Assembly: GCA_039933315.1 (NCBI GenBank)
Contig: JBDTOI010000023.1
Span: 1-33,760, forward strand
DNA length: 33,760 nt
Direction: 5' to 3'
Source of the DNA: DASXRU01 sp039933315
GTDB taxonomy: Bacteria; Acidobacteriota; Blastocatellia; Pyrinomonadales; Pyrinomonadaceae
Shown: piece after piece, positions 27,196 to 33,760 of the stretch
Numbering within the stretch: the stretch's first letter is position 1
Layout of the letters: each line of letters begins with the position of its first letter
Position numbers and translations under genes: made by a program
Notes under the pieces: model-generated
Seen by the model: the letters and a program-made list of their open reading frames with translations, nothing else
Told to the model about the DNA's origin: nothing
Database searches by the model: none

Positions 27196-28628
27196 CAAAT
27201 ATCACCTTGTAGCAGGTCTTCGTATGTGTCGCGCTTGCGAATGACGTCTGCCTTGCCGCCCTCGCGCACCATGACCGCGGCGGGCAACGGCCGCCCGTTG
27301 TAAGGAAACATCTGCGCCAGGGAATATGCGCCGGCATTGAGCAGGGCGAGCACTTCGCCCGGCTTCACGTCCTGCGGCAAGCGACGGTAATCCGGCAAAC
27401 GCCCTTCGCGTTCAATATCGAAATATACATCGCCGGAATCACACAAGGGCCCGGCCACTTTGTATTCCGCGTCATGAGGACGGCCGGCGCAACTGGCCGA
27501 TATCAGGTGGTAGTACCACTTGTAATTGTTCATCGAAAGCAAAAGGTTGTAACCGGCGTCGGTCAGCAACCAGACGTCGTCAGTTTCCGGCCGACTCTTG
27601 ATGTTTCGTACGGTCGTCAGCAACGTGCCGGCGTCGGAAATCACGCTGCGGCCCGGTTCCAGCAAAATGGTTATCTGATCCAGCAGGTGTTCAGCATCCA
27701 CTTCGCCTGCTGAGGCGCGCGCGATTCTGAGGGCTGCAGTCAGGACCGCGGCGGGTTCCAGGTTTGCCCCCAGCATTTCTCGTTCGTGCTCGGGAAGTTG
27801 GTCGGCCTGGGAGCGGTCGCGCAGGTAATTCACGGGAATGCCACCGCCGAGATTTATGTGTTCAAGGGTGTGTCCGGTCTCGCGCTGAAGGGCTACCAGA
27901 TGCTCCCACATGCTCTTGAAGGCGGCGGCGAAGGGCTCAACGTCGGGCGTCTGCGATCCCACGTGAATGTGTATGCCGCAAACATGGACCAGATCCGGGT
28001 TCTGCAATCCCCGGCGAAAAGCCGGCAGCACATCTGACGAGGAGATACCGAACTTCGAAGTAAGCAGCGCGGTTTGCAGGCCAAGATGGGAACGAGTGCC
28101 AATCTCCGGCACCAATCGCAAAGCGATTCTGGCTGGCGGGATAGCCGGATCCTGGCGACGCAGACGGCGCACGGACTCTTCCACGAGCTCGATTTCGTAA
28201 ATCGAGTCGACATTGATTGAGTAGATTCCGGCGCGCACTGCCTCATCAATCTCGCCATCAGACTTGCTGGTGCCGTTGAAGATAATCTGGTTCGGACGAA
28301 ACCCTATTCGCAGCGCTTTGAACAACTCGCCGCCGCTGTTGACCTCGACATCGATCCCCGTGTCGCGCACAGCCTTGAGCACGCTCATGTTCGAGTTAGC
28401 TTTTGAGGCATAGCAAAACTTGATTGGCCGTTCCACGGCGGCGGCAGCGCGCTGAAGGCGATCGATGTTGGCGCGGATGCGGGGCTCGGAAAAGACAAAG
28501 AGCGGGGAATCGTATTGCTCGATCAGTGAGACGGCGTCAACACCATTGATGACAAGACGGTCGTCTTTGATCTCCAGGTAGTCGGGGATGGCCCATGCCG
28601 GGGAACTCAGAACGAACTGGGCTGACAT
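27192..28628 (-). CDS. Fold-type III PLP decarboxylase (LysA/ornithine decarboxylase family)
   Basis: This 478-residue protein matches the alanine-racemase-fold PLP decarboxylases (diaminopimelate, ornithine, arginine, carboxynorspermidine decarboxylases). The PLP lysine is K76 in FCYASKANSN. Other motifs are GIHIHVGSQ, NLGGGIPV, LEPGRSVISDAG and the C-terminal active-site GPLCDSGD. It is longer than typical LysA (about 420) and its GPLCDSGD differs from GPICESSD of DAP decarboxylases, so the substrate is open. Its stop overlaps the amine oxidase start (GTGA), so decarboxylation followed by amine oxidation is plausible. A good promoter lies at 28663-28691, and GGAG precedes the ATG. Confidence 0.85.
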   Translation of the reverse strand: MSAQFVLSSPAWAIPDYLEIKDDRLVINGVDAVSLIEQYDSPLFVFSEPRIRANIDRLQRAAAAVERPIKFCYASKANSNMSVLKAVRDTGIDVEVNSGGELFKALRIGFRPNQIIFNGTSKSDGEIDEAVRAGIYSINVDSIYEIELVEESVRRLRRQDPAIPPARIALRLVPEIGTRSHLGLQTALLTSKFGISSSDVLPAFRRGLQNPDLVHVCGIHIHVGSQTPDVEPFAAAFKSMWEHLVALQRETGHTLEHINLGGGIPVNYLRDRSQADQLPEHEREMLGANLEPAAVLTAALRIARASAGEVDAEHLLDQITILLEPGRSVISDAGTLLTTVRNIKSRPETDDVWLLTDAGYNLLLSMNNYKWYYHLISASCAGRPHDAEYKVAGPLCDSGDVYFDIEREGRLPDYRRLPQDVKPGEVLALLNAGAYSLAQMFPYNGRPLPAAVMVREGGKADVIRKRDTYEDLLQGDIW

Positions 28629-28662
28629 ATCGGCTCCGTGCAGGTAATGTTAATCGCGAGCG

Positions 28663-28691
28663 AAGATAGTCTGTGTGGATTAGAGCGTCAA
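28663..28691 (-). promoter_or_regulatory. Sigma70-type promoter of the decarboxylase gene
   Basis: On the minus strand TTGACG (28691-28686), a 17-nt spacer and TATCTT (28668-28663) are followed by a leader of about 30 nt with GGAG just before the ATG at 28628. This is among the best promoter matches in the window and would drive the decarboxylase-oxidase pair and perhaps genes beyond. Confidence 0.6.
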
Positions 28692-28721
28692 GTTTGGAAG
28701 CGTGGATTGGCGCTCAATCAC

Positions 28722-28868
28722 TTGGAGTGCGCCGCCAGAGCGAAGCGGCGTCGGCGCTTTGGATTGTCTTCTAAAATCTGAGATCTGAAATCTGAGATCT
28801 GAAATAGCCTGAAATAAGAAAAGCAATCCAAAGCGGCGTCGCCGCTTCGCTCTGCCGCCGCACTCCAA
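28722..28868. repeat. Family H long hairpin with family G core
   Basis: The arms 28722-28766 (TTGGAGTGCGCCGCCAGAGC onward) and 28824-28868 (CAATCCAAAGCGGCGTCGCC onward) are nearly perfect inverted copies of about 45 nt. The loop (28771-28806) is made of tandem ATCTGAGATCTGAA units, the family G motif also found at 23694. It lies upstream of the decarboxylase promoter. The rest of 28869-28944 shows nothing. Confidence 0.9.
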
Positions 28869-28944
28869 ATTAGAACTGCTTCTGGTAGAGGGACCTTGGC
28901 AGAAAGGCTGCGATGATCAGTGCGACGCCGGCTATTTCTCCTGT

Positions 28945-29052
28945 TTGTAGGGGTGGCACTCCGTGGCCACCCCTCTCCCGGTTGCGACCTGTACGGGAAC
29001 CTAAATGAATGTGGCGGAAGAGAGGGGCGGCCACGGAGTGCCGCCCCTACAA
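28945..29052. repeat. Family A inverted pair, copy A4
   Basis: The left unit has stem GGGGTGGC/GCCACCCC and the right unit GGGGCGGC/GCCGCCCC. The C-G to T-A change is compensated on the other arm. The right edge supplies the TAG stop codon (29047-29049) of the DinB-like gene. Confidence 0.92.
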
Positions 29053-29547
29053 TTTCTTCAGCGTTTCGCGTATCTGTTTGAGATGCCTGAGCTCATGGTA
29101 GCCGACGAAGGAAATTGTGGCTAAACCGGTGATGTCGCCGAGGAAGGGATGCTTGAAGATGACTTGCTTAAGCCGAGCTGGACCGTGCGTCTCGTAGAGC
29201 GCCTTGAGCCTGTTTCGGGCCGCATCATAATTCGCAATGATTTCCTCTCTACCGGGCGGCTCCAAAGGGTTCATCCCCCGCGGCGCCTTCACGCGCACCA
29301 GCCGGATGGACACAATTGAAGTAGGTATCAAGCGGCGGAGAAAACTAATCCGTTGCGGAGGCCGGGCCAGTCCCCTCTCAAGTTCGCCTATGACGGCGTT
29401 CTCCACCAGAGAGAGGTGATGAACGATCTGGGCCACGCTCCAGTGATTGTCTGCAGGAGTGCGCGACAATGTCGCATCATCGAGCGCGGCAATCGTGTTC
29501 ATCAGTTTCTGATGAATTGAGTCCAGCCGTTGTAATGATCTGTGCAT
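29047..29547 (-). CDS. DinB-like metal-binding four-helix protein
   Basis: This 166-residue protein belongs to the DinB/YfiT-like superfamily of four-helix bundles that often bind a metal and carry thiol-dependent transferase or unknown activities. The typical histidines are H44 (VHHLSLVE) and H151 with H155 (GYHELRHLKQI). The Trp-containing WSVAQIV is also typical. It is bounded by repeats on both sides: B2 ends 3 nt before its ATG, and A4 provides its TAG stop, so both ends of the gene touch palindromic elements. No Shine-Dalgarno sequence is visible. Function cannot be named. Confidence 0.82.
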   Translation of the reverse strand: MHRSLQRLDSIHQKLMNTIAALDDATLSRTPADNHWSVAQIVHHLSLVENAVIGELERGLARPPQRISFLRRLIPTSIVSIRLVRVKAPRGMNPLEPPGREEIIANYDAARNRLKALYETHGPARLKQVIFKHPFLGDITGLATISFVGYHELRHLKQIRETLKKL

Positions 29548-29550
29548 GAG

Positions 29551-29665
29551 GTGGCACAGACTTCAGTCTGTGATCTAACTAAACCAGAAAATCATATGCA
29601 CCGCCAGGGTGGGGCTGGAGCAGATTGAGTACGCGACTGACATCACAGACTGAAGTCTGTGCCAC
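29551..29665. repeat. Family B doublet, copy B2 (outer modules only)
   Basis: CACAGACTTCAGTCTGTG (29555-29572) and its inverted partner (29644-29661) enclose a spacer without the inner CGCAAACT module. One edge is 3 nt from the DinB-like start codon, the other 3 nt from the stop of the TonB-type gene (29669-29671). Confidence 0.92.
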
Positions 29666-29668
29666 CCG

Positions 29669-30637
29669 CTAGCGGATGAAGTTGTAGGTAAGCACGCCCT
29701 GGACCCTTACCGGTTCACCTTTCAGTCTGGTCGGAGGGAAAGTCGCCTCACGTGCGGCGCTAACGGCAGCATCACGAAGAGCCTGCGGTCCCGACACGAC
29801 ATTGGCCTGAATCACACTACCGCCTTCATCGATTAGCACATGTACTACCACCGTGCCTGTTGCCTCGACAGGCGGATACTCCGGCTTCGGCAAGGTCAGG
29901 GCTTTCCCGTTCAAGACTCCACCGGAGATCGCTGCTGGTTCAGGCGGTTTGGTCTTTCGCGGTTCGCTTTCCGGTGTCTCCGGATCTACCGGTTTAGCTG
30001 GGGCGGGCTGGGGTTCAGCCTTCACTGGTGCGTCCGGAGTCTCAGGCTTGGCAGCGACCGTTACTTGCGGCTCTGAACTCTTCTCTGGAATCACCAACGA
30101 GCTGAGGAATGTTTCCTGCAGCGGCTCCTCTTTCTTTGTGCTCAAGGCCACGATGGCGTACAAGCGCCTTCGAGTGACATAGAACTGGGCCGTGCCGTTG
30201 AGGTCGCCGATCGTCAGGCGATATTCCCGGCCGGAGTGTCCGTTCAATTTTTTCTCTCCCGCTACGGTCAATTTAGCAATGGCCCCGGTTCCCCGCACCT
30301 TTGAGGGAAACCAACTCTTGAACGCATCGACATAGGAGTTCAGGCGCTGTGCTTCGGAATAGAAAGCGGGATTGGATTTGATTCCGGTCATCGTCGCGAC
30401 AGCCAGCACGGGCCCAGCTTTTGGGCTCGAGAGGAAGAGATGAGTCTTCAGGGTCCTCTGATGATACAAGTGTTCCCCGTCCTCTTTGGTAGAACCGATA
30501 GGCATGAGGACGGTGAATTCCTCATCAGCCCTCAACGTCTCCCATCCTGCGGGTGTTTGGGCTGACCCAACGACAGTGAGGCCGGCAATAACCAGAGTGA
30601 TGGCAAACAGTAGATTGCGGGCGCAGATAGTTCGCAT
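29669..30637 (-). CDS. Exported protein with TonB-type C-terminal domain
   Basis: This 322-residue protein has a signal peptide (MRTICARNLLFAITLVIAGL, ending near GSAQ), an N-terminal periplasmic domain of unknown family (about 30-190), a Pro/Lys/Glu-rich linker (about 195-245), and a C-terminal domain like TonB (PKPEYPPVEATGTVVVHVLI, DEGGSVIQANVVSG, AAVSAAREATFPP, VQGVLTYNF). Because it has a cleavable signal and no stable inner-membrane anchor, classic TonB energy coupling is unlikely; such domains also occur in periplasmic binding proteins. It starts 3 nt after the ligase stop (TAAtcaATG) with AAAGGAG 8 nt upstream, so it is coupled to the ligase. Confidence 0.8.
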   Translation of the reverse strand: MRTICARNLLFAITLVIAGLTVVGSAQTPAGWETLRADEEFTVLMPIGSTKEDGEHLYHQRTLKTHLFLSSPKAGPVLAVATMTGIKSNPAFYSEAQRLNSYVDAFKSWFPSKVRGTGAIAKLTVAGEKKLNGHSGREYRLTIGDLNGTAQFYVTRRRLYAIVALSTKKEEPLQETFLSSLVIPEKSSEPQVTVAAKPETPDAPVKAEPQPAPAKPVDPETPESEPRKTKPPEPAAISGGVLNGKALTLPKPEYPPVEATGTVVVHVLIDEGGSVIQANVVSGPQALRDAAVSAAREATFPPTRLKGEPVRVQGVLTYNFIR

Positions 30638-30640
30638 TGA

Positions 30641-32218
30641 TTACGCTCCTTTCTGTTTCTTCTTTTCGCGTTCAGTTTGCACCAGAACGCGGCGGAGGAT
30701 TTTGCCGGAAGCCGACTTGGGAATAGTATCGATAAACTCAACTTCGCGGATCTTTTTATGAGGCGCTACTTGCTGCTCGACAAACCCCATAATCTCGTCA
30801 GCGGTGGCCTGGCCTTTCAGCACAATGAAAGCCTTGGGAATTTCGCCCGCTTCCTCGTCAGCCAGGGGAATCACCGCGGCATCGGCGATCGCAGGGTGCG
30901 ATAGCAGAAGTCCTTCAAGTTCCGCCGGGGCAACCTGAAATCCTTTGTACTTGATCAGTTCCTTGACACGATCGACGATGAAAAAATGGCCTTCGTCATC
31001 AACGTAGCCGATGTCGCCGGTGTGCAGCCAGCTGTCTGCGTCCACCGTACGCGCCGTGGCGTCGGGCTGGTTCAGATATCCTTTCATGATCTGCGGCCCG
31101 CGGACACATATCTCGCCCTCCTCGTTTGGTCCCAGGGCAGCGCCGGTTTCCGGATGCAGCACTTTACACTCTGTGTTCGGTGCTGGTGGGCCGACCGATC
31201 CTAATTTGATCTGTCCTTCACCCGCCGGCGTGCTGTGCGTTACGGGGCTGGTCTCGGTCATGCCATAGCCCTGGCGGATGGTGCAGCCGATCCGCGCAGT
31301 GCAAGCCTGCGAAATCTTCTCGCCCAATGGCGCGGCCCCGGAGAAAATCATTTTGAGTTTCGAAAGGTCGTAGTTGTCCACTTCCGGACACTTGGTCAAT
31401 GCCAGCACGATTGGCGGCACCAGGTGGGCCAGCGTCACTTCATATTTTTCCACGATTTGCAGGAACTGCTCCAGGTCGAACCGCGGCATGGTGACTATTG
31501 TGGAGCCCATGCGCATACCCATGTTCAGAATTACGACCAGGCCATAAATGTGGAACAGCGGCAAGACCGCGATCAATGTGTCTCCGCGATGAAAGTAATC
31601 CAGCCCATCCATCTGGCAAAGGTTTGATACAAGGTTGTGATGGGTCAGCATCACGCCCTTGGGCAGACCGGTAGTGCCGCTAGAGTAGGGCAGCGCTACA
31701 AGATCTTCGCGCGGATTAATTGTGACCTGCGGTGGTTCGCCGTTGCCTTCCAATAACACGGCAAAAGGGGTAGCGCCTTCGGCTTCGCCAAAAACGAAGA
31801 GCTCTTCGACATTTGCTGCTTGGGCCGCCTCGCGGCCCTTGTCCACAAACGCCGGCACCGTGACGAGAAATTTTGCGCCCGCGTCTTTAAGTTGATGGCC
31901 CGCTTCGTCGGCGGTGTAGAGCGGATTGATGGTGGTATTTATTCCACCCAGGGTGGCGACCGCATGAAAGGCAATTGCATACTCCGGCAAATTGGGACTG
32001 AGAATGCCAAAAACGTCGCCCTTGACGAAGCCGCGGTCCGCCAGACTAGCCGCGACCCGCCGCACAGCATCCGCAAACTCAGCGTAAGTAATGACGCGAC
32101 CGGTGGGGCCTTCAATGAGTGCCGGTTTGTCGCGAACTTCGTCCAGGTGCTCCAGGACAAACTGAGTCAGCGAAACTTCGGGAATGGTTACTTCGGGGTA
32201 GGGGCCGCGGAAGATCAT
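30641..32218 (-). CDS. AMP-forming acyl-CoA ligase, 4-coumarate/long-chain type
   Basis: This 525-residue adenylate-forming enzyme activates a carboxylic acid to acyl-AMP and then acyl-CoA. The P-loop is SSGTTGLPKG (179-188), with QGYGMTETSPV, WLHTGDIGYVD, DRVKELIKYKGFQVAPAELE and the C-terminal lysine in PKSASGKILRR. The overall pattern fits 4-coumarate:CoA ligase-like or fatty-acyl ligases; the substrate is unresolved. I start at the ATG at 32218 (MIFRGPYPEV); the frame extends to a TTG at 32242, but that would lie in repeat B3. Repeat B3 ends 8 nt upstream of the ATG and no Shine-Dalgarno site is evident. Confidence 0.9.
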   Translation of the reverse strand: MIFRGPYPEVTIPEVSLTQFVLEHLDEVRDKPALIEGPTGRVITYAEFADAVRRVAASLADRGFVKGDVFGILSPNLPEYAIAFHAVATLGGINTTINPLYTADEAGHQLKDAGAKFLVTVPAFVDKGREAAQAANVEELFVFGEAEGATPFAVLLEGNGEPPQVTINPREDLVALPYSSGTTGLPKGVMLTHHNLVSNLCQMDGLDYFHRGDTLIAVLPLFHIYGLVVILNMGMRMGSTIVTMPRFDLEQFLQIVEKYEVTLAHLVPPIVLALTKCPEVDNYDLSKLKMIFSGAAPLGEKISQACTARIGCTIRQGYGMTETSPVTHSTPAGEGQIKLGSVGPPAPNTECKVLHPETGAALGPNEEGEICVRGPQIMKGYLNQPDATARTVDADSWLHTGDIGYVDDEGHFFIVDRVKELIKYKGFQVAPAELEGLLLSHPAIADAAVIPLADEEAGEIPKAFIVLKGQATADEIMGFVEQQVAPHKKIREVEFIDTIPKSASGKILRRVLVQTEREKKKQKGA

Positions 32219-32226
32219 GATTTTTA

Positions 32227-32366
32227 AGTGGCACAGACTCAAGTCTGTGATTCTTGTAACACAAACCGTTAGTTTGCGCGCGCTCGAAGCGTATTAATCG
32301 TCGGGGCGACTTAAAGACGCAAACTAACAGTTTGCGTTACAGGCACAGACTGAAGTCCGTGCCACT
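32227..32366. repeat. Family B doublet, copy B3
   Basis: It has both modules on both sides: CACAGACTCAAGTCTGTG and ACACAAACCGTTAGTTTGCG on the left, CGCAAACTAACAGTTTGCG (32318-32336) and CACAGACTGAAGTCCGTG on the right. It lies between the divergent acyl-CoA ligase and ATP-grasp genes and would form the leader of the ligase transcript. Confidence 0.93.
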
Positions 32367-32384
32367 GGGCGCATACCTTATCAG

Positions 32385-32413
32385 GTGACCGAATATCTGC
32401 AAAAGGTTATAGT
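32385..32413 (+). promoter_or_regulatory. Candidate promoter of the ATP-grasp gene
   Basis: GTGACC (32385-32390), a 17-nt spacer and TATAGT (32408-32413) lie upstream of the ATG at 32449. The -10 box is good and the -35 box is partial. Confidence 0.5.
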
Positions 32414-32448
32414 GAGCCCATCTTCGCACGGGCACTTCGCCGAACCAG

Positions 32449-33690
32449 ATGCCGCCAACGTCGTCAAAGTCCCAAAATATCCTTTGCTTCGCCACTTACT
32501 TCAAAGGGGGCGACTTCCTGCGTGAGTGCAAGGCGCAGGGTAGCCAGGTCACACTCGTCACGAAGGAGAAGATGCTGGGCGAAGACTGGCCACGGGAGAG
32601 CCTCCATGATCTGGTGGCGTTGCCCAACGACGCTACGACGGAACTCTTCCTCGATTTTGCCGCCCATGTTTCGCAAAAGGAAAAGCTGGATCGCGTAGTG
32701 GCGCTGGAAGAGTTTGATGTAATTACCGCAGCGCTGGTGCGGGAACATCTTTGCCTGCCGGGTATGTCCACCGCGACCGCCAAAGCTTTTCGTGACAAGT
32801 TAATCATGGCGCTGGGCGCGCGGGCGGCGGGAATTGGTGTCCCCGAGTTTGTCCCGCTGATCAACCGGGACGACATATCTGAGTTCATGCATTGGGTGCC
32901 GCCGCCCTGGATTATCAAGCCTCGGTCCGACGTTTCGGCAATCGGGATTCGTAAAGTGGAGACGCCGGAAGAGGTATGGAATGGCATAGAGGAGATGAAT
33001 GCCCGCCCTATCCTGCGCGAAAGAGCGTCATACCACTTGCTGGCGCAGTTTATTCCCGGGGCAGTTTTTCATGTTGACTCGCTGGTGGATCGGGGCAAGG
33101 TCCGTTTCGCCGGCGTCAATTGCTATGGCCGGCCGCCCATGGAAGTTGCCCACCTGGGCGGCGCGTATGTGTCGCACACTATCGAGTATGGCTGCGACGA
33201 TCAGAAGCAATTGTTGGAGGCGAACCGCAAACTAATCAAGGTACTTGGATTGGAAACGGGGACGGCGCACGCTGAATTCATCAAGAGTGATGCGAATGGA
33301 CGGTTCTATTTTTTGGAAATCGCAGCCCGCGTGGGCGGCGCCTATATCGCCGACGTGCTCGAGGCGGCATCAGGGATCAATCTCTGGCGCGAGTGGGCGC
33401 GGCTGGAGGTCGGCGTGAACCATCGCGCAACCTCAGGCGATAGAGACACGCGTTTGCGCCCGCGCAAGCATTACGCGGGCATAGTGCTCTCGCTGGCCCG
33501 CCAGGAATGGCCCGACACTTCCGGCTATGACGATCCCGAAATCTTCTACCGGGTGAAGAAACGCCATCATGCGGGATTGATTGTGACAGCCCCGAAACTG
33601 GGCCGCGTGACTGAGTTGATCGATAACTACGTCAAGCGCTTCGCTGATGATTTCAGTGCGGTGCTGCCGCCATTGGAGCGCGCGGAATAA
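32449..33690 (+). CDS. ATP-grasp carboxylate-amine ligase family protein
   Basis: This 413-residue protein has the ATP-grasp fold, which joins a carboxylate to an amine or thiol through an acyl phosphate. An N-terminal Rossmann-like domain (NILCFATYFKGGDFLRE, VVALEEFDVITAALV) is followed by FRDKLIMALGARAAGIGVPE, the ATP-binding WIIKPRSDVSAIGIRK and the metal-binding FYFLEIAARVGGAYI (E and N-like positions). The substrate is not predictable, and it is not one of the core purine or peptidoglycan enzymes by motif. It is monocistronic and transcribed away from the ligase. Its TAA stop is 1 nt from family A element A5. Confidence 0.82.
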   Translation: MPPTSSKSQNILCFATYFKGGDFLRECKAQGSQVTLVTKEKMLGEDWPRESLHDLVALPNDATTELFLDFAAHVSQKEKLDRVVALEEFDVITAALVREHLCLPGMSTATAKAFRDKLIMALGARAAGIGVPEFVPLINRDDISEFMHWVPPPWIIKPRSDVSAIGIRKVETPEEVWNGIEEMNARPILRERASYHLLAQFIPGAVFHVDSLVDRGKVRFAGVNCYGRPPMEVAHLGGAYVSHTIEYGCDDQKQLLEANRKLIKVLGLETGTAHAEFIKSDANGRFYFLEIAARVGGAYIADVLEAASGINLWREWARLEVGVNHRATSGDRDTRLRPRKHYAGIVLSLARQEWPDTSGYDDPEIFYRVKKRHHAGLIVTAPKLGRVTELIDNYVKRFADDFSAVLPPLERAE

Positions 33691-33691
33691 T

Positions 33692-33760
33692 TTGTAGGGG
33701 CGGCACTCCGTGGCCGCCCCTTCTTCATTGCCCAACGATCGTTATTCAGAAGGGGCGGCC
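33692..33760. repeat. Family A inverted pair, copy A5 (truncated by window end)
   Basis: The unit TTGTAGGGGCGGC to GCCGCCCC (33692-33720) is followed by a spacer and the beginning of the inverted unit (GGGGCGGCC at 33752-33760). It starts 1 nt after the ATP-grasp stop codon. Confidence 0.9.

Noticed and set aside
28680..28868. Small minus-strand frame of 62 codons
   Set aside because: It is entirely the family H/G hairpin.

Overview
The window looks like ordinary chromosome from a GC-rich, Gram-negative soil or sediment bacterium, most likely Acidobacteriota (my guess is the Blastocatellia side). This rests on gene families, not a search: a secreted VWFA protein of the type common in Acidobacteria, a very large Asp-box (BNR/VPS10-like) secreted protein with Pro-Thr-Ser linkers, futalosine-pathway menaquinone genes, an isolated atpD-atpC pair, many Tat or Sec exported enzymes, and very frequent intergenic palindromes. 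No rRNA, tRNA, CRISPR array, prophage or transposase gene is visible.

Layout. 1-2075: stand-alone LigD-type 3'-phosphoesterase and RNase HII (both minus). 2076-9309: Asp-box propeller protein, Tat-exported amidase and S41 C-terminal processing protease (all minus). 9517-11083: family 2 glycosyltransferase coupled to pdxJ (plus). 11359-13445: atpD-atpC (minus). 13753-18194: VWFA protein and M14-like metallopeptidase (minus). 18240-19016: plsC-like acyltransferase (plus). 19240-20085: secreted protein of unknown function (minus). 20785-23679: mqnP-mqnE-mqnD (minus), preceded by PilZ (23734-24141), an APC permease (24141-25661), a flavin amine oxidase (25792-27195) and a fold-III PLP decarboxylase (27192-28628), all minus and probably at least partly co-transcribed. 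29047-32218: DinB-like protein, TonB-C-terminal protein and acyl-CoA ligase (minus). 32449-33690: ATP-grasp ligase (plus).

How the genes work together. MqnP, MqnE and MqnD carry out steps of futalosine-route menaquinone synthesis. AtpD and AtpC are the catalytic and epsilon subunits of F1. The decarboxylase and amine oxidase overlap by four bases (GTGA), and with the adjacent amino-acid permease they suggest uptake, decarboxylation and oxidation of an amino acid or amine; the substrate cannot be read from sequence.

The most unusual content is between the genes. Almost every intergenic space over about 70 bp holds a palindromic element, from at least seven families (A-F and H, plus a short motif G), most built as inverted pairs. 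Family A sits directly at gene 3' ends and supplies the TAG stop codon of rnhB and dinB. Family B fills the whole atpD-atpC spacer, overlaps the atpD stop, ends 3 nt before two start codons, and has left a half copy inside the rnhB reading frame. Family E occupies both convergent gene junctions. This is a REPIN-like landscape, and it is the part of the window most worth following up.
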